Counted from the first letter of the stretch, positions 50,601 through 60,081 are shown. The stretch is DNA of 64,000 bases from Synechococcus sp. PCC 7335 (GCF_000155595.1 NZ_DS989904.1:3862786-3926785), one strand, 5' to 3'. Notes: generated by a model from the sequence alone, not told the origin. A program made the numbers and translations.

Positions 50601-51347
50601 ATGTTCTCTGTTGTTTTGCCTTGTTTTAATGAGTCGCGCCATGGGTATTTGCCCCAGATCTTAGAGAATTTGCGATCGCAAAGTGGCCCAAAGCAGCTAA
50701 TCGCCGTTGTCAGCCCAAGTCAGGACGATACGCTTGCTATCATTCAGCGATTTCCCGAGATAGAGATTATCCAAACAACAGCGAGTAACCGAGCACAGCG
50801 TCTGAATGTAGGCATCGAAGCTAGCAAAGGTGAATACGTTCTATTACATCATCCAGCAACTCTATTGCCAGAAGATAACGCTTTCTGGCAGGCCGAATCC
50901 GCGTTGAAGCAGCACTGCGCTGTGTGGGGGGGATTTATTCATAGCTTTGATATGGATCACTGGCTACTGCGATTCACCTCTTGGTATTCAACTAGCATGC
51001 GATCGCGCCAAGGCATTCTCTATCTGGACCACTGTATTTTTGCCACTAGGGAAGCACTTACCGCCGTAGGTGGCGTCCCAGACATCGACATTTTTGAAGA
51101 TACGGCGTTAAGTATTGCCCTGCGCGATTTTGGCAAGGCGTCTAAACACAACGGAAGAGCGGCGATCGCCTCTGGTAAGGTGACGACCTCAGCTAGACGG
51201 TTTCGTGATCGCGGAATCTATCGGCAAGCCCTAGTCAACCAGATGCTGAAGCTAATGTATTATGCCAAGCTAGATCCTCAGCGGTTGAACTGGCTATATG
51301 AAAGAAAAAGCCAGATCAACGTGAGCTACACAGAACAAGAGAAGTGA
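50601..51347 (+). CDS. Family 2 glycosyltransferase
   Basis: 248 residues of GT-A fold: FSVVLPCFNESRHGYLPQILENL, QTTASNRAQRLNVGIEASKGEYVLLHHPATLLPED, and ED in DIDIFEDTALSIALRDFGK. No membrane helices. The canonical DxD after the first beta region is replaced by HHPATLLPED, so metal binding may differ. It lies just before an HpsJ-like gene, suggesting work in surface polysaccharide synthesis; this is inference. Confidence 0.8.
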   Translation: MFSVVLPCFNESRHGYLPQILENLRSQSGPKQLIAVVSPSQDDTLAIIQRFPEIEIIQTTASNRAQRLNVGIEASKGEYVLLHHPATLLPEDNAFWQAESALKQHCAVWGGFIHSFDMDHWLLRFTSWYSTSMRSRQGILYLDHCIFATREALTAVGGVPDIDIFEDTALSIALRDFGKASKHNGRAAIASGKVTTSARRFRDRGIYRQALVNQMLKLMYYAKLDPQRLNWLYERKSQINVSYTEQEK

Positions 51348-51485
51348 AGGAGTGACTTAAGACTAGTCATGAATTCCTCGACTTGATTTATTCTTGACGG
51401 CACATCACGCTATTGTGAACACTGAGTAACTCTGGACACACTAAGGGGAAATATGGTGTAGCTGCTTGCACCTAGTTAATTTGTT

Positions 51486-52277
51486 ATGACAACGACTTCG
51501 CCGAATGACAGCGTTATTGTGCCGTCACCGCTAGCGGCCATCTCACTCAAGCTAGTAGGAGCGATCGCTATCCTAGTGGCGCTGATTGATTTTTTGACAC
51601 TGCTATTTCCACCAGACTTTAGCAACCGAGCATGGCAGCTATCTACAGTTACTGGCTTAGTAGATAGAGGGCTTGTTCCTCTTGTAGGTGTTGCACTACT
51701 CTTCACAGGCTACTGGATTGACACTAGCTTAGGAAGATCAGCCAGGAAGTCCACTTTATTTCTAGATGCCCGGTTCTGGACTTGTTTGCTTTCGTGCTTA
51801 CTAGGGCTGATCTTTCTAGTCACAACGGTGCTCCATCCTAACAATGTTCGCGTTCAAAGTCGTGATGCTTTAGCTCAAGTAGCAGCAGAAGCGGAGCAGG
51901 CCACCGCCGACCTAGAGACGCAGCTAAACAGCGATCTGGCTCAGCGCCGAGCCCAGATTGATGCATTGCTAGAAAATGAAAGTCAGCTACAGGCCGCGAT
52001 CGCCAGCGGTAGCTTAGACGAAGCTCAAGTGGCCCAAATCGAGCGCTTTCGTAGCAACCCACAAGAGCTAGATAGTTTCTTAAACTCTCAAGTTAGCGAA
52101 GCTCAGACCGAGCTACAAACTCAAATCAGTGATCAAAGAGAAGACGCTACCAAAAGACTTAAATCCGAAGCTACAAAAGCCACACTTCGAGTGACGCTAA
52201 GCAGCCTCTTGCTAGCAGTTGGCTACACCCTCATCGGCTGGCTAGGTCTAAAGCGTTTGCTCGCAATGGTGAGATAG
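51486..52277 (+). CDS. HpsJ-like membrane protein
   Basis: 263 residues. Three N-terminal hydrophobic segments (about 16-42, 58-78, 95-116; LIDFLTLLFPPDFSNRAWQLSTVTGLVDRGLVPLVGVALLFTG), a long Ala/Gln/Glu coiled coil (120-230) and a final helix near 240-260. The pattern recalls HpsJ-family proteins linked with hormogonium polysaccharide and cyanoexosortase loci; I recognise it from its N-terminal region only. Probably in one transcript with the glycosyltransferase 138 bp upstream. Confidence 0.6.
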   Translation: MTTTSPNDSVIVPSPLAAISLKLVGAIAILVALIDFLTLLFPPDFSNRAWQLSTVTGLVDRGLVPLVGVALLFTGYWIDTSLGRSARKSTLFLDARFWTCLLSCLLGLIFLVTTVLHPNNVRVQSRDALAQVAAEAEQATADLETQLNSDLAQRRAQIDALLENESQLQAAIASGSLDEAQVAQIERFRSNPQELDSFLNSQVSEAQTELQTQISDQREDATKRLKSEATKATLRVTLSSLLLAVGYTLIGWLGLKRLLAMVR

Positions 52278-52304
52278 CTGACAATAGATTGACTAGCTTT
52301 TTGC

Positions 52305-53141
52305 TTAGCTAAGTGCTGTTATCATCGCCTGCTGAGCAACATTCTGATAGAGCGTTTTGAAATGAGCCATGACTATTTGCGCTTCGCTCGTCGGCAAGGG
52401 CATATCACCAATGACCTCTAGCACAGTCTGCTCCGCCGGTGTAATCACCACGAGCGAGGGATCAATGGGCGTATCGTATGTCCAAAAAGTCTCAATCGGG
52501 AGAGTCGTTTTCGCTTTTGCGGCAGGCTCAGAAGGGAGTATCTCTTTGGGTTCGTCTGCTAGCTCAGCCTCAGAACCTGTTGCTTCACCAGCTGTCTGCT
52601 GTCTGTGCTGTCGCAGCGCCTCTAGAATCTGTTCTTTGGTCCGACCTCGTAGCTGAAACAAAACAAAAGGATCTTCCCGGAAGGCATCGCCTAGCTGGTA
52701 GTAAACAGCCGCAATATGTTTGCAAGGATTTTTGGGATCGGGGCAGCTACATTTGGATTTGACATCAGCTAGTGTAAAGGGAAACAGGCTAAGACCATTC
52801 GAGGTAAACACCGCCTCAATTGAGTCTGGCATTTCACCCGCCAATAGCTGCGCAGAATATAACGCCTTTTGACTGAGGGTATCGATCACAAAGCCCCAGT
52901 CCTCATCAGTAAAGCGCTCTATCCAAATAGATAGCTGGTACGGCTCATTAGCCGTTCCCTGTACGGTGGCATGTACCTTTGAGTCTCTAAACTCAAGCGA
53001 AAGAATATTCCCCTGCCGTGCATAGTTTCGCCCTCTTTCTAGCCGTTTTTTGAAACGATAAGAATTAAGCAGGTCTACCCATTGCTGTACCCACCAAGCA
53101 TCTTCTTGAGCAGTGACGGGTTGAGGAGCACTATAGGTCAT
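52305..53141 (-). CDS. SWIM zinc-finger protein
   Basis: 278 residues. A SWIM motif CxC-x6-CxH (C131, C133, C140, H142 in KCSCPDPKNPCKHIAAVYY) sits after an N-terminal beta-rich region (ARQGNILSLEFRDSKVHATVQGT). The C-terminal part is low complexity. SWIM modules bind DNA or proteins and are often encoded beside SNF2-like helicases; here the XPB-type helicase lies 2 kb away on the other strand, so any link is weak. It is convergent with the HpsJ-like gene. Confidence 0.85.
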   Translation of the reverse strand: MTYSAPQPVTAQEDAWWVQQWVDLLNSYRFKKRLERGRNYARQGNILSLEFRDSKVHATVQGTANEPYQLSIWIERFTDEDWGFVIDTLSQKALYSAQLLAGEMPDSIEAVFTSNGLSLFPFTLADVKSKCSCPDPKNPCKHIAAVYYQLGDAFREDPFVLFQLRGRTKEQILEALRQHRQQTAGEATGSEAELADEPKEILPSEPAAKAKTTLPIETFWTYDTPIDPSLVVITPAEQTVLEVIGDMPLPTSEAQIVMAHFKTLYQNVAQQAMITALS

Positions 53142-53503
53142 AGGTGAATGAGTCTAGTATTGAACTATTGAACAGGCAGATATGAACGTACAAAATCTAT
53201 GAAGATAAGATCTTAGCAGATGCTTAGTTGAGCGATTAGTTGCTACGCAGATTGGTTAGGCCCAAGCGTTTTGTACCAAAGTTCTGTACCAAACCTAAGC
53301 AGTCTTACGGCTTTGCTGATTACTTTAGCTGACCTTCATACCACAAGCTACTTTGTCTGACTTGTGAGCTACTTTGACCAGGCTTTTGACCAGGCGATCG
53401 CACCAGGTGATCACAAGTCCTATCAAAATATTTGGATGACTCAAACTATCTTAGTTGCCCGAAGGTTGTCAGTCTTGCCAAGTTAGAGGCCTTTTAGGAT
53501 TAT
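53142..53503. other. Intergenic region between aspartase and SWIM genes
   Basis: About 360 bp with no gene. It contains short repeats (TGTACCAAA twice near 53273-53297, TTTTGACCAGG-like units near 53370-53400) and HIP1-like sequence. Probably the SWIM promoter. Confidence 0.35.
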
Positions 53504-54919
53504 TCAGTTACTGCCGATGACCTGGCTCATCTTCTGTAAATCGAGAACCCTATCGAGTGTGGTTTTATCCATCAGCTCATTCTCTAATATCAGCTGGCGA
53601 AGAGACTTTCCAGTTTCAAGCGATTCCTTAGCGATCGCGGCCGCATTCAAGTAGCCAATATGCGTATTCAGCGCTGTCACCAAAGCCAGACTGCCTTCTG
53701 CATAGTCGGCGCAGCGTTCAGGGAAGGCGGTAATTCCCTGAAGGCATTTCGTATCTAGAGCTTCAACGGTGTTTCCAAGAATCTCGATGCTGTGAATCAA
53801 GTCATAGGCAATCAACGGCATCATCACGTTGAGTTCTAGCTGACCCGCTTGAGCCGCCAGTGCAATCGCCTGGTCGTAGCCCATTACTTGAAAGCACACC
53901 ATCGAGGTCATCTCGGCCATCACTGGATTGTACTTACCCGGCATAATTGACGAGCCCGGCTGCACAGGCGGTAGCTGGATTTCTTTTAGCCCGGTCTTTG
54001 GTCCAGAGTCGAGCAGGCGCAGATCGTGAGAGATTTTCACGAGGTCTTGAGCCAGATTACGCAAGGTGCTGCTAAGAGCGACAAAAGGAGCCATACTTTG
54101 CATCGCGGCCATCAGATGCGGAGCACTGGTAACGGACTGCTTCAGGTAATCACTCAAAATTTCAGCCACGCGCAAGCGATAGTCTGGGTGGGTGTTAAGT
54201 CCGGTACCGGTTGCGCTACCGCCTAAACCAATAACAGCTAATTCAGCAGCGGCAGTTTGAATTCGTTGCTGATGTCCGCTGAGGATATGCTCCCATGCGC
54301 GAAAACCTTCGCCTAGACGAACCGGAACGGCGTCTTGCATATGGGTGCGGCCAGAGCGAACGATGTTTTGAAATTCGATAGCTTTGGTCTTGACGGTAGC
54401 GATCGCCCCTTCTAAAGCCGGATATAGCGAATGTTCTAGCGCCAGAACCCCCCCCACTCGAATAGCTGTAGGGATCACGTCATTGGTCGACTGACCATAG
54501 TTCACATGGTCGTTTGGACTCACCCTGCTGTAGTTTCCTTTGGTATCACCGAGTAGTTCCAAAGCGCGGTTAGCGAGCACTTCGTTGACGTTCATATGAT
54601 GCGAGGTACCTGCGCCTGCCTGGTAGACGTCCACAACAAACTGATCGCGCAAGTCGCCTTTAAGGATTTCGTCTACGGCCTGAACGATGGCCTCACCAAT
54701 ATCAGCGGGAATGCAGCCTAGTTCTCGATTGGCGATCGCCGTTGCCTTTTTGATTAGCAAACAGGCATCTACGTAAGTAGGCAGCGGTCGCAGTCCGCTA
54801 ATTGAGAAATTCTGGATAGCCCGCAGGGTTTGGATCCCGTAATAAGCGTCCTCTGGAATCTCAAGCTCTCCCATAGAGTCTTTTTCAATACGAGCTTTGC
54901 CAGAAGCGACTTCTACCAT
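53504..54919 (-). CDS. aspA: Aspartate ammonia-lyase (aspartase/fumarase superfamily)
   Basis: 471 residues. Signature GSSIMPGKYNP near 320 (superfamily catalytic loop), with RIEKDSMGELEIPEDAYYGIQTLRA at the start, VDVYQAGAGTSHHMNVNEVLANRAL and NDHVNYGQSTNDVIPTAIR. The start and the VDVYQAGAGTS block favour aspartase over fumarase. It would release ammonia from aspartate to give fumarate. Tetrameric cytosolic enzyme. A fumarase identity is the main alternative. Confidence 0.82.
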   Translation of the reverse strand: MVEVASGKARIEKDSMGELEIPEDAYYGIQTLRAIQNFSISGLRPLPTYVDACLLIKKATAIANRELGCIPADIGEAIVQAVDEILKGDLRDQFVVDVYQAGAGTSHHMNVNEVLANRALELLGDTKGNYSRVSPNDHVNYGQSTNDVIPTAIRVGGVLALEHSLYPALEGAIATVKTKAIEFQNIVRSGRTHMQDAVPVRLGEGFRAWEHILSGHQQRIQTAAAELAVIGLGGSATGTGLNTHPDYRLRVAEILSDYLKQSVTSAPHLMAAMQSMAPFVALSSTLRNLAQDLVKISHDLRLLDSGPKTGLKEIQLPPVQPGSSIMPGKYNPVMAEMTSMVCFQVMGYDQAIALAAQAGQLELNVMMPLIAYDLIHSIEILGNTVEALDTKCLQGITAFPERCADYAEGSLALVTALNTHIGYLNAAAIAKESLETGKSLRQLILENELMDKTTLDRVLDLQKMSQVIGSN

Positions 54920-55281
54920 GACTAACGAGTAAATTCTAACTGCGAAACTTTAGCGATTGCCTTGGCGAGTTCTTGGCTGAGGTAATCGCCTTTCAGATTC
55001 TATAGCAAAGTAAGAATACAGCCTTACTTTGCTGTATTTGCTAATGTCTTTTTATTATCCACGTACCGTAGGATTTGCAGCTAGTCAGTATGATCAGTAT
55101 GAATAGTCAGTAGACGCTATGCTACAGGTGCTGCACTAGCTGCTATAGCAAGCTTCGGATTACATTTCCCGTTTGTACGTCACTCAGCCCGCTGTATATA
55201 AAAGCGCTAGCGGTTGCGAGTGTCGCCAGCTAAGTGACTAAAGCAATAACTAAAGCTATCAAGTGGAACTGATCGAATTCT
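54920..55281. other. Divergent intergenic region between aspA and the helicase gene
   Basis: About 360 bp with no gene. It holds one strong perfect hairpin (55004-55033, listed separately) and both promoters. Confidence 0.4.
55004..55033. repeat. Perfect 11-bp inverted repeat
   Basis: AGCAAAGTAAG (55004-55014) and CTTACTTTGCT (55023-55033) are exact reverse complements around an 8-base loop. It lies 85 bp upstream of the aspA start and 250 bp upstream of the helicase. No T-run follows, so an operator or leader hairpin is more likely than a terminator. Confidence 0.6.
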
Positions 55282-56832
55282 ATGGCCAGAATGCCAACCC
55301 TAAAGTTTGATCGTGGGACGCTAGTTTTGCATCCGCCACCTAGAGGAAAAGCGTGGATTGACTATGCAATCTGGGACGATCGAATTGAGCGCTTTCGGGT
55401 ACCTGCTGATAAATATCGGCGATTAGTATCGGCGCTGCGAGCTGAAGGTGTACGTTTCGAAGACAAGGTCGAGGCGGTTCAACCGCTAGACTTGCAGAAT
55501 AATTTGACTCTGACGCCTTATGACCATCAGCAGGAAGCATTAGACGCTTGGAAGCAGCAGCGACGTGGCGTAGTGGTTCTGCCGACAGCGGCAGGAAAGA
55601 CCTACCTGGCCCATATGGTGATCGCAGCTACCCCAAGACGGACCTTGATCACGGTACCGACGCTAGATCTCATGCATCAATGGTATGCGGATTTAGAAGC
55701 GGCCTTTCCCGGGGTGGAGGTAGGGTTGCTAGGTGGTGGCTCACGCGATCGCACCCCTATACTCGTGGCTACTTATGATAGCGCCGCTATCTACGCCGAA
55801 GATCTAGGCAGTCAATACGCGCTACTGATATGCGATGAATGCCATCATTTACCGAGTGACTTTCACCGCTGCATTGCCGAATATTCAATCTCGCCCTATC
55901 GATTAGGCCTAACAGCTACGCCCGAGCGAACGGATGGTCGCCACGAAGATCTAGACGAATTACTAGGTCCGGTGGTCTATCGGCGAACGGCAGCAGAGCT
56001 TTCAGGAACAGCGCTAGCCCCTTATCAGGTTGTGCAGCTAAAGGTGAAACTTAACCAAGAGGAGCGCGATCGCTACGACAGCCTACAGCAGCAACGCAAC
56101 GACTTTCTTAAAGCTTCTAACATTTGGCTGAGCAGCGCTCAAGGTTGGCAGCGATTTGTTCAGGCTAGCGCTCAATCTCCTGCCGGTCGCCGCGCTATGA
56201 TCGCTCACCGAGAGGCCAAAAATATTGCGCTAGGGACCGCCGGCAAACTATCTCTACTAGAAAAACTACTCAAGCAGCACTATCCAGAACGCACTCTCAT
56301 CTTCACTAACGATAACGCTACGGTTTACAAGATCTCGCAGGAATTTCTGATTCCAGCGATCACACACCAAACACCGGTCAAGGAAAGGCATACTATCTTG
56401 CAAAAGTTTCGTGGCGGTGACTATAGCGTAATTGTGGTTTCTCATGTACTCAACGAAGGTGTCGACGTGCCGGATGCGCGAATTGCTATCTTGCTCTCTG
56501 GCAGTGGGTCTACGCGTGAATATATTCAGCGGCTAGGCCGGGTATTGCGCAAGGGAAACGACGGTAAAGTGGCTTTGCTATATGAGGTGGTAGCCGAGCA
56601 AACCAGTGAAGAAGGGGTCTCTAAGCGTAGAAAGCAGCAGCCAACTGTCGAACCCGTATTATCAGAGGCTCAGCAGCTTTCATTGGTTCCTGATTTGGCA
56701 AAGCAACCAAGAGCTAGACCGCGATCGCCCTATCTAAAGCCAAAAAAGGTGAGACAAAGCGAAATACCTATTGCTGCAGAGGAATCTTCTACTTGGAAAG
56801 ACAATAATGCAGAGGATGATGAAAAAACTTAG
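55282..56832 (+). CDS. XPB/Rad25-type superfamily 2 DNA helicase
   Basis: 516 residues. An N-terminal DNA-binding region precedes the SF2 motor: Q-like motif LTPYDHQQEALDAW, Walker A PTAAGKT (101-107), DECH box (185-188), SAT-like LTATPER, then helicase C with RTLIFTNDN and YIQRLGRVLRKG. The thumb-like insertion and overall layout match bacterial XPB helicases. The Bax1 nuclease that accompanies XPB in other microbes is absent. The tail after residue 450 is basic and low complexity. Role in DNA repair is inferred. Confidence 0.9.
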   Translation: MARMPTLKFDRGTLVLHPPPRGKAWIDYAIWDDRIERFRVPADKYRRLVSALRAEGVRFEDKVEAVQPLDLQNNLTLTPYDHQQEALDAWKQQRRGVVVLPTAAGKTYLAHMVIAATPRRTLITVPTLDLMHQWYADLEAAFPGVEVGLLGGGSRDRTPILVATYDSAAIYAEDLGSQYALLICDECHHLPSDFHRCIAEYSISPYRLGLTATPERTDGRHEDLDELLGPVVYRRTAAELSGTALAPYQVVQLKVKLNQEERDRYDSLQQQRNDFLKASNIWLSSAQGWQRFVQASAQSPAGRRAMIAHREAKNIALGTAGKLSLLEKLLKQHYPERTLIFTNDNATVYKISQEFLIPAITHQTPVKERHTILQKFRGGDYSVIVVSHVLNEGVDVPDARIAILLSGSGSTREYIQRLGRVLRKGNDGKVALLYEVVAEQTSEEGVSKRRKQQPTVEPVLSEAQQLSLVPDLAKQPRARPRSPYLKPKKVRQSEIPIAAEESSTWKDNNAEDDEKT

Positions 56833-56958
56833 CCTGTTCCTGGCGATACGGAGAAGAGCTTTTAGCTATTGATATCTACTCTGCCACTTCTGCTGGTTGG
56901 TTTACCCTTTTGAAACAACTTGACGATACAATCGACACTGTTCATTCTGCTTCAAGCT

Positions 56959-57771
56959 TTGGCTAAACAGCGTATCGATATCCTCTTAGTAGAACAAGGT
57001 CTGTGTCCATCACGACAACAGGCCCAGCGTTTGATTAGAGCTGGAGAGGTGAAAATTGCTCAACAGATAATTGATAAACCGGGTACCCTAGTAGCCACAG
57101 ATGCGGTGATAGAGCTAAAGCAAAAGCCACCCTTTGTCTCTAGAGGCGGTGAAAAGCTAGCCAAAGCCCTGAAAACATTTAATGTTCGAGTAGAAGGGAA
57201 AACTTGTCTAGATGGCGGCATCTCAACGGGCGGCTTTACTGACTGCCTGCTACAGGCTAATGCTCGAAGAGTCTATGGCGTCGACGTTGGCTACGGGCAA
57301 GTTGCCTGGAAAATTCGGCAAGATCCTAGAGTGACGCTAAAAGAAAGAACAAACATTCGTCATTTGACATCATCAGAACTTTACGACGACAAGCAGATTG
57401 CCACACTTGGTGTAATGGATGTCTCTTTTATTTCTCTTGCAAAAGTGCTACCTGCTTTTTGGGCTTTATTAGATTCTCCTAGGGAAGTTGTTCTGTTAGT
57501 CAAGCCACAGTTTGAGGTGGGTCGAGAGAAGATAGGTAAGAAAGGCGTTGTGAGAGATTCAAAAGATCAAGCTAGTGCTATCCTACAAGTAATTCAGGTG
57601 GCTAAGCGGTTAGGCTGGCACTATCGAGGGCTTACCTGGTCAGATACAGTAGGTCCAGCAGGTAATATTGAATATCTGCTTTGGCTGCGAGACGATGAGA
57701 AAGTAGTGCCCTGGCCAAATGTCGAGGAAGTAGGCGAATTGACTCGCCGCGCAAAACAAATACTCACCTAG
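56959..57771 (+). CDS. TlyA-type rRNA 2'-O-methyltransferase / hemolysin-like protein
   Basis: About 270 residues from a TTG at 56959 (AKQRIDILLVEQGLCPSRQQAQRLI, the usual TlyA start); a TTG at 56920 would add 13 residues. An S4 RNA-binding domain (about 4-65) is followed by an FtsJ-like SAM domain (CLDGGISTGGFTDCLLQANARRVYGVDVGYGQ, VMDVSFISLAKVLPAFW, LLVKPQFEVG). TlyA methylates 16S and 23S rRNA cytidines. It lies 126 bp after the helicase gene. Confidence 0.9.
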   Translation: MAKQRIDILLVEQGLCPSRQQAQRLIRAGEVKIAQQIIDKPGTLVATDAVIELKQKPPFVSRGGEKLAKALKTFNVRVEGKTCLDGGISTGGFTDCLLQANARRVYGVDVGYGQVAWKIRQDPRVTLKERTNIRHLTSSELYDDKQIATLGVMDVSFISLAKVLPAFWALLDSPREVVLLVKPQFEVGREKIGKKGVVRDSKDQASAILQVIQVAKRLGWHYRGLTWSDTVGPAGNIEYLLWLRDDEKVVPWPNVEEVGELTRRAKQILT

Positions 57772-57785
57772 ATACGAGAATAAGC

Positions 57786-58034
57786 CTAACTGCGAACAAT
57801 TTTTCCTTTGGCAGCGGCCACGCCGCCAGTTCTACTGCCAATCACAACGAGAGCGTAAGCTGAGTCAGTCATGTTGTTTCGCCTTTCCTTGTCTATTTCA
57901 CGGGATTTTTGAAGCGCTGTTTTGAGTGATGGTTCTGAAACGTTAGAAAGCTGGCGATACTGCGCAGGTTTGTTGGCGATCGCATAGAGAATGTATAGCA
58001 ATCTGCTAAATGCATTCAGCAGATTGCTAAGCAC
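57786..58034 (-). CDS. Doubtful small ORF with Rossmann-like fragment
   Basis: 82 codons from ATG 58034, or 28 from ATG 57869. The last 28 residues (SAYALVVIGSRTGGVAAAKGK) resemble the FAD-binding start of pyridine nucleotide-disulfide oxidoreductases (usual pattern YDLVVIGxGxGGVAAA) but stop at once. The first residues are produced by a hairpin repeat (57996-58029). It could be the remnant of a lost oxidoreductase gene; I cannot support a functional protein. Confidence 0.25.
   Translation of the reverse strand: MLSNLLNAFSRLLYILYAIANKPAQYRQLSNVSEPSLKTALQKSREIDKERRNNMTDSAYALVVIGSRTGGVAAAKGKIVRS
57996..58029. repeat. Perfect 12-bp inverted repeat
   Basis: TAGCAATCTGCT (57996-58007) is mirrored by AGCAGATTGCTA (58018-58029) around a 10-base loop. 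It sits about 100 bp downstream of the fusion enzyme gene on its strand, so it could act in 3' end formation, but no T-run follows. Confidence 0.6.
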
Positions 58035-58131
58035 TTAGCTTTATCTATCAAAGGTTGTGGCACTTGGTGATGGTGCAAGATAAGCGCGGATTGCTATAGT
58101 CCTGGATGATCGCCAACAAACCTACAATAAT

Positions 58132-59775
58132 CTAAGCAATTCCAGCCAAACTCTTCGTTGGTACTGGGTAGCGAAGCACCAGTGACTGAGTCTTTAATCC
58201 GTGGGTATTCATAAAGCTCGCAACTTTAGACGTTATCTCTGGCTGGGTGATTGCACTGAATCGTTGAATCATCGAACCCATAGAACATACGGTAATCAGA
58301 TGAACTAGCTCAACAGGATCGAACGTATCCATCGCCGATTGAACAAACCGACGCGGTGTGGTTAGCGGCTGTTGTGCGCTTACCCAGGCCAGCTGCAAAG
58401 CCGCTTTCTCTTGAGCGGTGAAGACGCCTTCTGCCTCTGCGCGTCCGGTAGCGACAGCGAAGCAATGACGAATGCGTTCGAGCGATTTCTGACTGTTTTC
58501 GCTAGTGTGGTGGGCCATGAAAGCTTCATTGGCAGCCACCGCATCATGACTACGAGCGATCGCAGAAACCCGCAGCATCAAATGTTTGAGTTCAGAAGAG
58601 AACAGTGTGTGGTCTTTCTCTCCTAACAGCTCTCCATACAGATAGGCATGACGCTTACGCACGGGTGCTGGAAAGGTCTCGAACCAGATTGGCATTGCGC
58701 CAAACTCACGTTGGGCATAGGCATCCAAGTCACCCACTGCCGCCTCATACTTAGCAAATAGCTCCGGAATCGAAGGGCCGCCCTCTGGAATCTCGTAGTC
58801 CAGATTAGAAGGATTAGCCTCGCTTGAGCCATGCCGACCCGCCTCTACACCTGCTGCTTGTCCTTTCTGCATCCAGTCGCCTTCGATCTCAACGCTAGTG
58901 AGATCGTTGAAGACATTGAGATAGCCAAAAGCCGCCACGATTAGGCTGATGCCCAGGAGGTTTTTATCAGCATCTTTTACCGGGCCGCGAGCCTGTGGGG
59001 CCAGCGCTCGAATACGCTCTATTAGTTCAGGCGTGACCTGATTCGTGGTTGCGGCTGCGGCCAGCTCTGCCAGGGCCACCTCAAAAGGGCCAATTGACCC
59101 ATCGAAATTACCTGCTTGAGCTGCCTTAAGCTGCCTAATCACCCCGACAGATTCTTCATCGCCCGTCGCTGCTGCATGCACCTGGCAGTAGTTGCAGCCG
59201 TGAGCGTTAGACGTTGCAAAGCCCGAGACGTACATCATCGTATCGCCTAGAAACTCCTTTGCCATTTTCACCGCCGACATGTTGTGACAATACACAAACA
59301 GCTTGTACGCCTGGGGCCACTGATGCATGTACTCAAAGCAGTTAGGCCAGAAGCCAAAGAACTGCTTATAAAAGCGCAGTAGCGGCCAAGCTTCAGGATC
59401 ATCATCGCGAGAACCGTCGCTAGCCGGAATGTACTCCCGCAAAAGCGTATCTTCTGCCCCTTGAGCCAGCTCAGCATCAGAGAGAGCCTCTAGGCCAAGG
59501 TCGCGGCCCGCCATTGCCTGCGCTAGCTCTGTCAAGCGCCCCGCCTGCTGAAGCGCCGCTATATCTTCAGCACCATTGATGTGGTAATCACCGAAAAAGA
59601 TCTGCGGTACGGTAGCAACGCCTGAAGCGTAGAGACTGCTATCGGCATTGCGCTGGCTAGCTTTTACATCGTGCTGAACATACGGTAGACCCACCTCATC
59701 TAACACCGCCTTCGCACTAGCACAGTAAGGACACCCTGACTTTGTGAATATTCTGATTGTCGTATAGTTGCTCAT
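58132..59775 (-). CDS. Glutaredoxin-AhpD (carboxymuconolactone decarboxylase) fusion protein
   Basis: About 547 residues from ATG 59775 (AGAGGA nine bases upstream); an upstream frame to 59877 would run through an operator, so I reject it. Residues 1-85 are a glutaredoxin with CPYC (15-18) and the cis-Pro TVPQIFFG. Next is an alpha-helical AhpD-like domain with redox motif CNYCQVH (C194, C197, H200), and then a second such domain near 400-520 without cysteines (IARSHDAVA). AhpD domains give thiol peroxidase activity, so this may be a self-contained glutathione-linked peroxide reductase; that is inference. TetR sites upstream suggest inducible expression. Confidence 0.88.
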   Translation of the reverse strand: MSNYTTIRIFTKSGCPYCASAKAVLDEVGLPYVQHDVKASQRNADSSLYASGVATVPQIFFGDYHINGAEDIAALQQAGRLTELAQAMAGRDLGLEALSDAELAQGAEDTLLREYIPASDGSRDDDPEAWPLLRFYKQFFGFWPNCFEYMHQWPQAYKLFVYCHNMSAVKMAKEFLGDTMMYVSGFATSNAHGCNYCQVHAAATGDEESVGVIRQLKAAQAGNFDGSIGPFEVALAELAAAATTNQVTPELIERIRALAPQARGPVKDADKNLLGISLIVAAFGYLNVFNDLTSVEIEGDWMQKGQAAGVEAGRHGSSEANPSNLDYEIPEGGPSIPELFAKYEAAVGDLDAYAQREFGAMPIWFETFPAPVRKRHAYLYGELLGEKDHTLFSSELKHLMLRVSAIARSHDAVAANEAFMAHHTSENSQKSLERIRHCFAVATGRAEAEGVFTAQEKAALQLAWVSAQQPLTTPRRFVQSAMDTFDPVELVHLITVCSMGSMIQRFSAITQPEITSKVASFMNTHGLKTQSLVLRYPVPTKSLAGIA

Positions 59776-59817
59776 TGTTTTAAATCCTCTAATGTTTACC
59801 TGATTGAGTAGTTTTGA

Positions 59818-59836
59818 TGACTGAACCGTTCGGTCA
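59818..59836. promoter_or_regulatory. TetR operator site 1
   Basis: TGACTGAACCGTTCGGTCA is a near-perfect 19-bp palindrome, 43 bp upstream of the fusion gene start. It matches sites at 60025 and 60082 in sequence, so it is a likely operator for the divergent TetR protein. Confidence 0.75.
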
Positions 59837-60024
59837 TTATTGAAGGTATTAGTTGCCTTGCATGGGTTTACTCCCACGTTCTATACCCAAAACAATAGAA
59901 AGATCATAGAATCCTAGAAAAACGATCTCACAGGAGGTCAAGAGCTAGAGCTTTTGTTTCCTATGTGAACCTGATCCTTCACAAATAGACAGTCTATGTA
60001 CGTTCATCCGTATATAACACGGTA

Positions 60025-60043
60025 TGACTGAACTGTTCAGTCA
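60025..60043. promoter_or_regulatory. TetR operator site 2
   Basis: TGACTGAACTGTTCAGTCA is a perfect 19-bp palindrome (central T). It lies 68 bp upstream of the tetR start and shares the consensus of sites 1 and 3. Confidence 0.8.
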
Positions 60044-60081
60044 CCATTAATTGATAGCGCGCATGGTAAGATATTGTCAAA

